Shown piece by piece: positions 55,653-64,000 of a stretch of DNA of 64,000 nt. The stretch spans positions 91,901-155,900 of the forward strand of contig MJCC01000022.1 of assembly GCA_001766655.1 (NCBI GenBank), read 5' to 3'. Under the pieces are notes generated by a model. It had not been told where the DNA came from, searched no databases, and saw only the letters and a program-made list of their open reading frames with translations. This stretch comes from Phytomonas francai. Taxonomy: Eukaryota > Euglenozoa > Kinetoplastea > Trypanosomatida > Trypanosomatidae. Made by a program: the position numbers and the translations under genes. Positions within the stretch are counted from its first letter, which is position 1. Each line of letters begins with the position of its first letter.

Positions 55653-58600
55653 TCAGAAAATCAATTGAGGTAATCTTTTTAGAAGCTTTCCTACCTGGGC
55701 CCCTGCAAAGTCCGCGATCATTTTCTTAACCCCACGTCGTTTTCCTTTGGCGGCAGGTTTGCCGCGCACATTTCGCAGGCGCCTGCCGACCCCGGAGGGT
55801 GCTACGCCCCTGGAGCCGGCGCCGCCGGGGGAACCTTTAGTAGCTTCCGAGCTTGGGCGTTTGCTGGGCGGTAGGGGCTGGTATTGGTAGGCGCGGACGA
55901 GGGTAGGGACCGACCTGGAGTTTCCACTCGGCACGGGCTCGAGCGTGCCAACAGGCTGCCGAAGCGAGGGCACTTCCTCACCACCCGTGACCTTCTCCGA
56001 GCGGTGCTCCTTCTGGATAGAGCTCACGTACACGCTCTCGTACTCCTCGAAGGCCTTGTCGAAGTGGTCTAGATCGTTCGTCCACAACTTTACCGGGGAG
56101 GTTTTCTTCAGGTCCTCGAGAAGGTTTCGGACCTTCGTGATTTCCTCCGTGAGCTTCTCGAGGCTTGTCTTTGTGAAGAAGGTGATCGGGCGCTTCAGGA
56201 TGTAGTCGTACTCATCATTCACCCTCACCATCCCGAGCTTGGAGCAGACTCGTACCAGGCTCTCATTGGTGGCGTTGGTGAAGTCAATCTTGCCCTGCCG
56301 AAAGTGTTCCACAAACTTCCGTGTTGACTGGAGCTGCGCCAACTCGTGCTCGAGCAGCCCCAGCTTTCGCGTGCGGCGCTTCTTGTACAAATCCAGACGG
56401 CGGTCGTAATGCCACTGCAGAATCGGCGCGAGGTCGCCCTCGATCGGGGAGAGAACCCCGTTCGGAGAGAAGACCGTAGCGTTCAGGTACACCTTCTGGC
56501 TGAGCGCGAGGTCGGCCTCGATCTCGGCCCACGTCGTCGCGCTTCCCTCGCGGAGAAAGAGGTCGATATCGATGTGATTCGCGCCCGAGTAGTCGGCGAT
56601 GCGCTGCACGACGTCCTGGCTGGCGAGTCCCGAGACGTGCTGGCGGAAGGCCTCGATGCTCATGGTCCAGGGCAGCTCGCGGACGTGGACGCGGCCGCCG
56701 CGGTAGGCGGCGTAGGCGCCGACGGCGATGAACTCGCCCTCGGGCCCGCGCCGCACGCGGCCCTGGAAGCCGAGCGCCCACGGCACGAGCCGCCGCACGA
56801 CCTGCCGCGCGGACTCGCCGGCGATCATCGCGCGGACGGCCGCGGAGACGTCGCGGGGGTGGAAGGAGGGGATGTTGACCGCGAAGCCGAAGCCGATCCC
56901 GACCGCGCCGTTGCACAGCAGCAGCGGGAGGACGGGCGCGTAGTGGTGGGGCTCGGCCGCCGTGCCCTCCTCGTCCGTCGCGTCGAGCAGGGGGTCGTCC
57001 TCGGCGGGGAAGAGCAGCCGCGCGAAGCGGGAGAGCTTCGTGAAGATGTAACGCGGCGCCGCGTGGTCGTTGCCGAGCTGCTGCCGCGAGCCGAACTGCC
57101 CCTCCGGCACGAGGAGGTTGATGTTGTTGCCGCCGGTGAAGTTCTGCGCCATCTTGATCATGGTCTCCTGCAGGGAGACCTCGCCGTGGTGGAACGCGGA
57201 GGCCTCGCTGATGTAGCCGGAGAGCTGCGACACCTTCGCGGCCTCGGCGGACCCGCGCTTGAGCATCGCCCAGAGGATCTTGCGCTGGGAAGGCTTCAGG
57301 CCGTCCACGCAGTGCGGGATCGCGCGCGTGTTCCCGACCAGCGCGAAGTGCACCATCTCCTTGTGCACAAAGTCGGGGATGCTCAGCATCTTCTTGCTCC
57401 GATCAATGTCAACGTCGCCGTCAAACGCGTTTGCCTTCGTCATCCAGTCCTTACGCCACTCCACCTCGGAGGAGTCGAAGACGCTGTCGAGCAACTTGTG
57501 ATCCTTCTGCTCCACAACCAGCTTCATCACGTTGTTGTCCATGTTCGCGAAATACTCCTTACCCTCGGCGGTTGTCGACGTACCGAGACCTTTGTAGTAC
57601 TTGGCCGTGAATTTTATATGAGGGTTGTTCCGCTGCCATTTGTGAAAGTCCTTGAGGCTATAGAAAGGAATCGGGTCCTTCGGCTTGCCCGAGACCCGGA
57701 TCTTCACAATCGGGGTTGAAAAGAGCGAAATGTAGCCGGGGTTCCGCTGCAAGAGCAGAGGCCACAGGGACTCGAAGGCGTTAATCACAAGACCTTTGAT
57801 ATGCGACCCATCCGCATCCTGATCAGTCATGATGAGAATGCGCTGATACCGCAGCTCGCTGGTATCGCGGTAGACGCGACCAAGCTCCAATCCCAACGCC
57901 AAAAATAGGTTCTGGAGCTCTTTGCAATTCTTGAGCCGCTTGAGATTTTTGTTCCGCACGTTAAGCAGTTTACCACGGAGTGGGAAAACGCCGCAGAACT
58001 TCTTCTGGTCACTGCTGAGCGAGTTGAGGGCAAGCGCTTTGGCGGAGTCGCCCTCGGTCACGATGAGCGTGCGAATGTTATGCCCCTCCGTGCGGGTCTG
58101 CGTGGCGTCCACCAACTTCGTGATCGACGAGATGAGGGATTTGCTACTTAACCGCTTACCGGCACCGATTTCCCGGTTAATTTCGTCCGCAAGCGTATCA
58201 TCGTAGCTGTTCACGTTCGCGTTTAAAAAGGGCATTTTTTTTAGGTAGCTCTCCAGGTCCGACCGTGGTACACGCGGCAACGTGACCGAAGAGACCAATC
58301 TAGCCTTGTTTTGGGAGTCAAACTTTGGCTGCGACTGCGTAATAAACACAAGTACGGTGAAGTGACGACTAATCCGCGCGATATCCACGATCTTTCCCTC
58401 CTTCTTCAGCGATTTTGCGAGGTTTTCCAGGCTGCCGGTGAGGACATCGTAGGCCGCATTGCAGTGCGTTCCGCCGTTGTAGGTCACCACGCCGTTCACC
58501 ACGCCCACAAAACGCTTAGGCCCACCGTTCAACTGCGGTACAAACGCGATACTGCCGTTTCGATGCGTGTAAACAAAGGGCTCCGGCGGTACGCTGCCGT

Positions 58601-59378
58601 CGTTTCCTGTCATGGAGTAGAACGAGGCATACTCTTGGAAGGATTTAAACTTGAAGGGAACGCCGTTCAGTTGGATCTCAATGCTAGGGAACATCGCAGC
58701 AAGGTCCATGATGCGCTTGTGTAGCATACGCGTCATGTCCACCGAGATTTTGCCGTCCGGAAAGCCGAAATGAGCGTAGTCTGGTAAAAACTTCACAAAA
58801 GTTCGGTTCGGCTGGTTCGCGCCGACGTTGCTGATGCGTGGGGCCGTCGCCTTGCGCATGTGATCCGTCCATGTCATATGAAACTCCTTCCCATTCGTGC
58901 GGCAAATAACGCTAAACTTGGTCGACAGAATATTTGTAAGCTTTGCGCCGTAGCCGTGGCGACCTGCGGTGGTCGACGTAGCATCGTTGTCATAGTTGGA
59001 GCTTGTTAGCAGGTGGCCAAAAATCATTTCGGGGATGTAAAGCTTGTGCTCCTTGCTGCGTACAATGGGAATGCCGGAGCCGTCGTTTTCAATGGTGATT
59101 TCCCCGGTATCTGAGATATCGATACGGATGTAGGACATCCTCCCTTTCCCTCGTGAGGGACTGTTGTTAATATTATCAGAGGCATTCAGCAGAATCTCAT
59201 CCACGATTTTCAAAAGACCTTGGTTGACTTGCAAGGACTCCCATACCATCTTGCCTTTTGCCGGATCGAAGATGAACATCGACGTCGGCTGCGTCTCGAT
59301 GCTGCCCACGTACATCTCCGGCCGGAGCAAGATGTGGTCGATAGGGGTGAGCTTCTTGTACTTGCTTGGGTCCGCCAT
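55653..59378 (-). CDS. TOP2: Type II DNA topoisomerase, short form, probably the mitochondrial (kDNA) enzyme
   Basis: A 1241-residue eukaryotic-type topoisomerase II from the ATG at 59378. The GHKL ATPase has EILLNASDNINN (about 61-72), ENDGSGIPI (97-105) and TAGRHGYGAKLTNI (137-150). The TOPRIM domain has VTEGDSAKALAL (440-451) and the MTDQDADGSHIKGL metal site (517-530). The breakage-reunion domain has the active-site tyrosine Y777 in HAAPRYIFTK. The C-terminal tail after about 1110 is short and basic (GKPAAKGKRRGVKKM). Nuclear TOP2 enzymes usually have a longer tail (1400 residues or more), whereas the kinetoplastid mitochondrial TOP2 is about 1220-1240 residues, so this length favours the mitochondrial enzyme that decatenates kinetoplast DNA. 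No clear presequence is seen. The family is certain; the compartment is not. Confidence 0.93.
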   Translation of the reverse strand: MADPSKYKKLTPIDHILLRPEMYVGSIETQPTSMFIFDPAKGKMVWESLQVNQGLLKIVDEILLNASDNINNSPSRGKGRMSYIRIDISDTGEITIENDGSGIPIVRSKEHKLYIPEMIFGHLLTSSNYDNDATSTTAGRHGYGAKLTNILSTKFSVICRTNGKEFHMTWTDHMRKATAPRISNVGANQPNRTFVKFLPDYAHFGFPDGKISVDMTRMLHKRIMDLAAMFPSIEIQLNGVPFKFKSFQEYASFYSMTGNDGSVPPEPFVYTHRNGSIAFVPQLNGGPKRFVGVVNGVVTYNGGTHCNAAYDVLTGSLENLAKSLKKEGKIVDIARISRHFTVLVFITQSQPKFDSQNKARLVSSVTLPRVPRSDLESYLKKMPFLNANVNSYDDTLADEINREIGAGKRLSSKSLISSITKLVDATQTRTEGHNIRTLIVTEGDSAKALALNSLSSDQKKFCGVFPLRGKLLNVRNKNLKRLKNCKELQNLFLALGLELGRVYRDTSELRYQRILIMTDQDADGSHIKGLVINAFESLWPLLLQRNPGYISLFSTPIVKIRVSGKPKDPIPFYSLKDFHKWQRNNPHIKFTAKYYKGLGTSTTAEGKEYFANMDNNVMKLVVEQKDHKLLDSVFDSSEVEWRKDWMTKANAFDGDVDIDRSKKMLSIPDFVHKEMVHFALVGNTRAIPHCVDGLKPSQRKILWAMLKRGSAEAAKVSQLSGYISEASAFHHGEVSLQETMIKMAQNFTGGNNINLLVPEGQFGSRQQLGNDHAAPRYIFTKLSRFARLLFPAEDDPLLDATDEEGTAAEPHHYAPVLPLLLCNGAVGIGFGFAVNIPSFHPRDVSAAVRAMIAGESARQVVRRLVPWALGFQGRVRRGPEGEFIAVGAYAAYRGGRVHVRELPWTMSIEAFRQHVSGLASQDVVQRIADYSGANHIDIDLFLREGSATTWAEIEADLALSQKVYLNATVFSPNGVLSPIEGDLAPILQWHYDRRLDLYKKRRTRKLGLLEHELAQLQSTRKFVEHFRQGKIDFTNATNESLVRVCSKLGMVRVNDEYDYILKRPITFFTKTSLEKLTEEITKVRNLLEDLKKTSPVKLWTNDLDHFDKAFEEYESVYVSSIQKEHRSEKVTGGEEVPSLRQPVGTLEPVPSGNSRSVPTLVRAYQYQPLPPSKRPSSEATKGSPGGAGSRGVAPSGVGRRLRNVRGKPAAKGKRRGVKKMIADFAGAQVGKLLKRLPQLIF

Positions 59379-60080
59379 GTTTCGAAATGTAAGTATTATC
59401 CGTGAGGTATGACAAAATGATATACCCTTCTATGGGATGTAGCTCTATGTAATATATATATATAACTGACTAAAACAGTAGTAATACTACTACTAATAAT
59501 AATAATGATGATGCGTTATGTCTATGTAAAATCTATGGTCCGTTGTGAAGCGTGGCGCTATGTAGGTTCTGTTTGGTTCTAATCACTCTCACGAGAACCC
59601 TATCGCACACCCTACACCTTTACTTATTATTATGGGTTATGTAGCCCCTATGATAACTCAGATAGGGTAGATCAGAGTGAACCAACTAACCCCTTTGTTT
59701 ATGGTAGGAGTAGTAGTGGGATTTAAAACCATGGAGATAGGGCGACATTTTGAGTAAGGAAAGACAAATCTACTAACTAGTGAACCACCAAAACAGAGAG
59801 ATTCTGCTCATTAGCGCACATAAATATTTTTTTTTGGAGAGTCTTTTTTTTCGCGCTTGAAGTCATTCTTCGAATCTACTTCGCAGGATAGTAAAGATGA
59901 GAAGTAACACAGCTAAAAAAAAATAAGATACATATATATAAATATATATGTATGTATGTATATAAAAATAATAAATACGTGCACAGTAAGTTGCATTTTA
60001 CATACCATAGTGCATCCAATTAATTGTTGGTGAAACTGCCGCATGATAAAAGCGCGAGAGAACCCTCTATGATCCTTTTC

Positions 60081-60120
60081 CCTTCCTTTCTGTGTTCAGC
60101 AGTGTGCTGACACAAGAAGG
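60081..60120. repeat. Imperfect hairpin in the 3' flank of the deubiquitinase gene
   Basis: TGTGTTCAGCA (60091-60101) pairs with TGCTGACACA (60105-60114) around a 3-base loop with one bulged base, and outer CCTTC/GAAGG arms extend it. Function unknown. Confidence 0.6.
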
Positions 60121-60381
60121 ATTGAGAATCTAGCAGGATAATACTGAAATGTTTATCATGAAAAGCAAAAGGGGTGAAAACGTCAAATATTTTCTATAGT
60201 CAACAAAAACCTTGCTGCTCTTCATCGAACCACTAGCATGTAGCACTACACAGAAAGCTATATGTGAAAATAACCACAACTATCGTATTGTATTCCGTAA
60301 GAAAGCAATAAAATGAGCTCTAAACACTAAACCGTTAGGGGGGGGAGGGGGGGCACATTTGGCATACATATATACACACAC

Positions 60382-60403
60382 ATATATATATATATATATA
60401 TAT
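60382..60403. repeat. (TA)n microsatellite
   Basis: About 11 TA units just downstream of the deubiquitinase stop codon. Confidence 0.85.
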
Positions 60404-60430
60404 GTCATGCCTAATATGGTCCAATTGGGA

Positions 60431-63400
60431 TCAATTGCTTGAAATTTTGAGCCTCGGGCTGTTGTGTGCGACGTATCGCGATCCAGGCTTTTCCACCGGG
60501 CGCGGGTGATTCAGCATAAGGTTTGGTATAAACCCACTGTTGTTCGGAGTATGATACCAAAAGAGGGAGATGCACTGGTCCCAGTTCTCAAAATGGAGAG
60601 ACGCTTCCGTGAGCATCATCATGCCGTAATTATGGGCAGACCTCACTCGATAGTTAAGGGCTGTTATGGGCACATGCGTTATGCGTAGCATCTCCCTCAT
60701 GGCTTCGTTTACGGTAGTCTTGGAGTTCACCGTGATAATGAAGGGGTGCCCAAAAATCAGCGGGGAATCCTGCAGGTATTCGCCATGGCAGCATGCGATA
60801 CGCTGCTCCCCTGCCCTGAGCGGTGCGGCCGGTTGGAGGTCGAAGTCGTAGTCGAAGAGCGATGAGCTCAGACGCGTCTCCTCGATTTTGCCGCTAGCGG
60901 GATCGGCGGGAATGTCTTTCTTGGCGGTACCCATGACGGGAACCTCCAGGATGTGCCGGATCAGTTTCCTGTCTCGGTCGTAGGCAAGAAGCACGTAGTG
61001 CGGCGCGCTGAGCGTCTCCTCGAGGGTCTGCCACGGGTTTTCTTCGACTTCGTAGGGCCGAATCGACTGCCGGACGACCCGCACGATGTCTTGCAGGGTT
61101 GCGAGCGCGGGCAGCACGTAGCGCTCGCAATGCAGCGCGTGGCCAGCCTTATCGCGCAGCGTCAGCACCACCTCCGCGCCCCGCTCGACGACCGACCGCG
61201 GCAGCGCCAGGCGTTCGTAGTACAAAACCGGATTCGAGGCGTAGCCGTCGAGCAACAGGGTATTCAGCGTGGCCGCGCTCGAGCTCCGCACGGCGCGCTC
61301 GGCGGGCCTCGGCATCGTCGGGCTCACGTTCCGGTAGAGGCGAATTTGGTTCGGGTTCAGACCCTCCGCGCGCGCGATACGATCACACACGGTGTTGTAC
61401 GTCCAGCACGAGCACATCGTGCATACCGAGCCGCCTTGCACCGCCAAGGAGGTCTTCCCGAGAACTGGAAGCTGGGTGTTGTAGGGATTTAGACATAAGT
61501 AAGTCTCATCCGGTTTTGAGGAAAGCGTCGCCTGTGAGGCTTGCTGGGATGACGTCTGAGTCACCCCGAGGCTGCCGCTATTGGAGCCTACACTCGGCTC
61601 AGGTTTGCTGCTCGTTGACATGGGGACAGATGATGGAGCTGGTGCGTTGGGAAGGGCGGTACCGCTGCTTATGCTCGCTTCGGCAGCCTCTTCCTGTAGT
61701 AGCTTCTTCTGAACGGCGGCCAATTCTTTGTGTTCCTTTAGGGCCTGCTTGAACTCCTCTTCGTTGGGGCAGATCTGCGAAACCACCTCCTGGATTTGCA
61801 CCTCGACCATGAGCCGTAACGTCCGGTAGTATGTCTCGACGTGGAAGTGCCGCGCAATCGGGGGGATATCCACACTCTGCATCACGATGACGGACCCGTC
61901 CTGCAGGTGGTTACCGAAAAGGTCACTCTTCAGCGAATCTAAGGCCTGCACCACGATCCCCTTTGTCTCCTCAAAGTATCGGAACCTAGGGGATGCGGCG
62001 TGGCTATCTTGAGAATAGGTCATTCCCAAAAGGAAGAAGAAATAAGGCTCGCAGCTGTGCAGCGTCGCTATGCGGTCTATCAGAGCGGACCCAAGATAGC
62101 GAACCGTGCAGGAGGTGTGGTCGAAGAACTTGAAAAAGAGCAGCACCCGATCCGCACCGATTTCCGAAAGCGTAGGTTTGGTGTACCCCACAGCGGGGGG
62201 GAGCCCGGTTGGATCCCCCTCGAGGTGCACATCACGCACCGGCAGCACCTCGGTGGGGGTGCTGCACTTAAATATCAGCTCCTCAACTGGCTGGAGGTGA
62301 TCCAGAGGGATGTGCAGCATATTTTCGTAGAGCGAGCACTTGTATACCTTCCACGGCACTCGCTTGTATCCCTGCTTGACGACAATATCTACCTTACAGG
62401 TGTGTATGTAGAGTGCGTCCACAAACACTGCGAGACTGCGGAGCATGGTTGGGGCTCGCAAAAGCACGTCACAGGTGCCCTTCAACGTATCATACGCAAA
62501 TCGCTTTATCAGCGCATGGACATCCACCGCAGGCAGGGGGTAGGGAGTCATTTGCATAGGCTCCTGTAGGTAGAGACAGATAGACACCGGCTTTTCCTGC
62601 TCACTAGGTGTAAGGTAATTGGAGAGGGTGATGGACCGCGGTATGCTCTCGCTGTGCGTTTCCATGGGTGTGCTGGGGCGAAAGCTGCGCGTGTTCGCCC
62701 ACTGCCACAGGCGACAAGAGATCGTTTTCAGACCACGCCGCGCAAAAATCGGTTCCGCAGCAATCGCCTCGTACACTGTACTCAGCAAAGCCGTCTTTTT
62801 GAACTCTAACACACACGATGTAAAGTTTCTAACCACAGAGAGATCCCGTGCGAAGAGCTCGATCTGGTGGACCGCACAGTAATCCGCCAGGTTCGCATCT
62901 GTGATAATATACAGGGTCACAAGCTGCCTGAGCTCCTTTTCGATTTTAGCACGGCGTTCTTCCTCCTCCATCTCACGGCGCAGGGCGTCCTTCACGCGTT
63001 GCGCGATGATATCCGTCGGCGGAGAGGCCAGAATGGTCGGCGCATCTGCACGCCGTACGTATGAAAGAATATAGGCGTTAGTATCATTTGAGGACCCCCC
63101 ACGGTAGAAACTACCAGATGATTGATGGTATCCGCCATAGTTAAACCCCACCGCGACCTCCTCCGCCACGGCGCGAACACTCTCATCCTCGAACTCTAAC
63201 CATCGCATAAAGCATTGCTTTACAGGATCCCACTCTCGGATATAGCAGTAGTAGTGCCCGCTTCGGACCGTGCCGCGGTGCACGATAACCCCCTGCAGGT
63301 CATATATTGCGGGGGAATCCGTACTGAGGGCCTTGACGGCGACGCCACGCTTTGTCTGCGCAGACAGCTGTATCTGCTCCTCTGGGGAATATCCCCTTTC

Positions 63401-64000
63401 CAGCTCCGTGAGGTCGAGCACAACAGGGAATTCCATCCGTGAGTTCACTTTTTTCATTTCTAATGTCGGCGAGGTCAGGTCCATAGCGAAGCGCTTGAGG
63501 TGAAACCAAGTCACGTACGGAAATTTCTTAAATTCGTAACCCTTTTCAGCGTCCTTATAGATCGGGGCCTTTCCCTCTAGTTCCACTTTGTACTTATTAT
63601 CCCCAACTAGTTGTTCGCGAGCCGTAAGGAATTTGATGCCGTCGAGAAGATTTGTGTGCTCTCCGAGGGGGATATGGATATCATAGAAAATATCCTTGCT
63701 CCGCGATATGTAGGCTTTATCGAGCGTCTCTACGAACTGCTCACCGCGGCCCTCGAAGAGCTGATTAATCGCTCCCTCTGTGACCGTGTCCTTCATCTTC
63801 TCCTCTAAATTATCCCGTAGGAGTGTAGCCATTTCTTGAATGTCATGCTGCACAAAAAGTTCCCGCTCACCCCAGCCGAAGGAGTCGGTGAGCTTTTTCG
63901 TCCGCGCTGGTGTCGTGCGCTCCTGCATCTGGAAGAACAGCTCCTGAAGTGCCTTGTAAACGCTATTGTTGTTATTGCTTTCAACCGGAATGCGATACAC
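60431..64000 (-). CDS. USP7-type ubiquitin carboxyl-terminal hydrolase, 5' end missing
   Basis: 1189 residues are present; the gene enters at the right edge with no start codon (first codon GTG, not a start). The USP fold begins in its Cys-to-palm part: VYKALQELFFQMQ, FGWGERELFVQHDIQEMATL, then LDKAYISRSKDIFYDI, the YVTWFHLKRFAMDL strand and VIVHRGTVRSGHYYCYIREW with the catalytic histidine. The Cys box (GLxNxGATCYMNS-like) must lie outside the window. After about residue 340 the ubiquitin-like repeat region of the USP7 class follows: a helix EEEERRAKIEKELRQLVTLY, then several beta-rich domains to the end. The order of DUB and multiple C-terminal Ubl domains, and the WERELFVQHDIQE region, are of USP7/HAUSP type. 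A MATH domain would be expected upstream. USP7 acts mainly in the nucleus. Confidence 0.9.
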   Translation of the reverse strand: MYRIPVESNNNNSVYKALQELFFQMQERTTPARTKKLTDSFGWGERELFVQHDIQEMATLLRDNLEEKMKDTVTEGAINQLFEGRGEQFVETLDKAYISRSKDIFYDIHIPLGEHTNLLDGIKFLTAREQLVGDNKYKVELEGKAPIYKDAEKGYEFKKFPYVTWFHLKRFAMDLTSPTLEMKKVNSRMEFPVVLDLTELERGYSPEEQIQLSAQTKRGVAVKALSTDSPAIYDLQGVIVHRGTVRSGHYYCYIREWDPVKQCFMRWLEFEDESVRAVAEEVAVGFNYGGYHQSSGSFYRGGSSNDTNAYILSYVRRADAPTILASPPTDIIAQRVKDALRREMEEEERRAKIEKELRQLVTLYIITDANLADYCAVHQIELFARDLSVVRNFTSCVLEFKKTALLSTVYEAIAAEPIFARRGLKTISCRLWQWANTRSFRPSTPMETHSESIPRSITLSNYLTPSEQEKPVSICLYLQEPMQMTPYPLPAVDVHALIKRFAYDTLKGTCDVLLRAPTMLRSLAVFVDALYIHTCKVDIVVKQGYKRVPWKVYKCSLYENMLHIPLDHLQPVEELIFKCSTPTEVLPVRDVHLEGDPTGLPPAVGYTKPTLSEIGADRVLLFFKFFDHTSCTVRYLGSALIDRIATLHSCEPYFFFLLGMTYSQDSHAASPRFRYFEETKGIVVQALDSLKSDLFGNHLQDGSVIVMQSVDIPPIARHFHVETYYRTLRLMVEVQIQEVVSQICPNEEEFKQALKEHKELAAVQKKLLQEEAAEASISSGTALPNAPAPSSVPMSTSSKPEPSVGSNSGSLGVTQTSSQQASQATLSSKPDETYLCLNPYNTQLPVLGKTSLAVQGGSVCTMCSCWTYNTVCDRIARAEGLNPNQIRLYRNVSPTMPRPAERAVRSSSAATLNTLLLDGYASNPVLYYERLALPRSVVERGAEVVLTLRDKAGHALHCERYVLPALATLQDIVRVVRQSIRPYEVEENPWQTLEETLSAPHYVLLAYDRDRKLIRHILEVPVMGTAKKDIPADPASGKIEETRLSSSLFDYDFDLQPAAPLRAGEQRIACCHGEYLQDSPLIFGHPFIITVNSKTTVNEAMREMLRITHVPITALNYRVRSAHNYGMMMLTEASLHFENWDQCISLFWYHTPNNSGFIPNLMLNHPRPVEKPGSRYVAHNSPRLKISSN

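Larger units (their letters stand above)
59379..60430. other. Intergenic spacer with microsatellites and a hairpin
   Basis: A 1052-base AT-rich spacer between the deubiquitinase stop and the topoisomerase start. It has TA runs at about 59452-59464 and 60382-60403, ATT triplet runs near 59481-59510 and an imperfect hairpin at 60081-60120. No gene is supported. Confidence 0.6.

Noticed and set aside
55324..55668. 114-codon plus-strand frame overlapping the topoisomerase 3' end
   Set aside because: Contains a G-run translation and overlaps a certain gene; likely chance.
1684..60403. TA, CA and GT runs as mobile-element remnants
   Set aside because: They are simple microsatellites without terminal repeats or target duplications.

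Overview
The window looks like nuclear DNA of a euglenozoan protist, most probably a kinetoplastid. All supported protein genes (19 complete or nearly complete, plus one cut by each edge) lie on the minus strand. None shows an intron. Coding regions are strongly GC-rich and the spacers are AT-rich and full of homopolymers. Many start codons follow a pyrimidine tract and an AG, as expected for trans-splice acceptors in a polycistronic unit read from 64000 towards 1. Two gene-level signs agree with this placement: succinate dehydrogenase iron-sulfur subunit appears as a separate C-terminal half protein (the split SDH2 known from Euglenozoa), and the acidic ribosomal protein P2 resembles the kinetoplastid form. 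I cannot name a genus. No spliced-leader gene, tRNA, rRNA, transposon or CRISPR array was recognised.

Layout in transcription order (right to left): USP7-type deubiquitinase, 5' end outside (60431-64000); type II topoisomerase, short form probably mitochondrial (55653-59378); IQ-motif protein (51753-54965); probable mitochondrial zinc-finger protein (49827-51227); SET-domain methyltransferase (48460-49599); UFC1 (46924-47433); OCRL-like inositol 5-phosphatase with ASH and RhoGAP-like domains (43902-46232); ribosomal P2 (42883-43224); a 1954-residue signalling protein with tandem cyclic-nucleotide-binding-like, PAS, degenerate histidine-kinase, receiver and Ser/Thr kinase domains (35997-41861); a second cyclic-nucleotide-binding-like protein with a nucleosidase-like C-terminal domain (31620-35003); a 2144-residue protein of unknown function (24338-30772); a TFIIB-like factor (22479-23702); a small membrane protein (21874-22221); a charged coiled-coil protein interrupted by an assembly gap (19887-21230); a polyprenyl diphosphate synthase (18516-19604); a large NAD-glutamate dehydrogenase (14977-17994); eL6 (12731-13294); SDH2 C-terminal half (11759-12313); RAD9 (9856-11073); UBA5 (8181-9413); ERV1-type sulfhydryl oxidase (7083-7811); uS3 (5797-6450); a MAP65/Ase1/PRC1-like protein (2134-5427); a calmodulin/myosin-light-chain-like protein (838-1317); and the first codons of a gene running off the left edge (1-130).

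The genes do not form a functional operon, but themes recur. Several products are predicted mitochondrial (ERV1, SDH2C, glutamate dehydrogenase, polyprenyl synthase, topoisomerase, the zinc-finger protein). The E1 (UBA5) and E2 (UFC1) of the UFM1 pathway are both here. The most unusual part is 31.6-41.9 kb, where two neighbouring genes carry three cyclic-nucleotide-binding-like domains that all appear to lack the usual phosphate-binding arginine. One is tied to a two-component-like relay ending in a Ser/Thr kinase, the other to a nucleoside-phosphorylase-like fold. This pair is the best candidate for an undescribed nucleotide- or nucleoside-sensing system.
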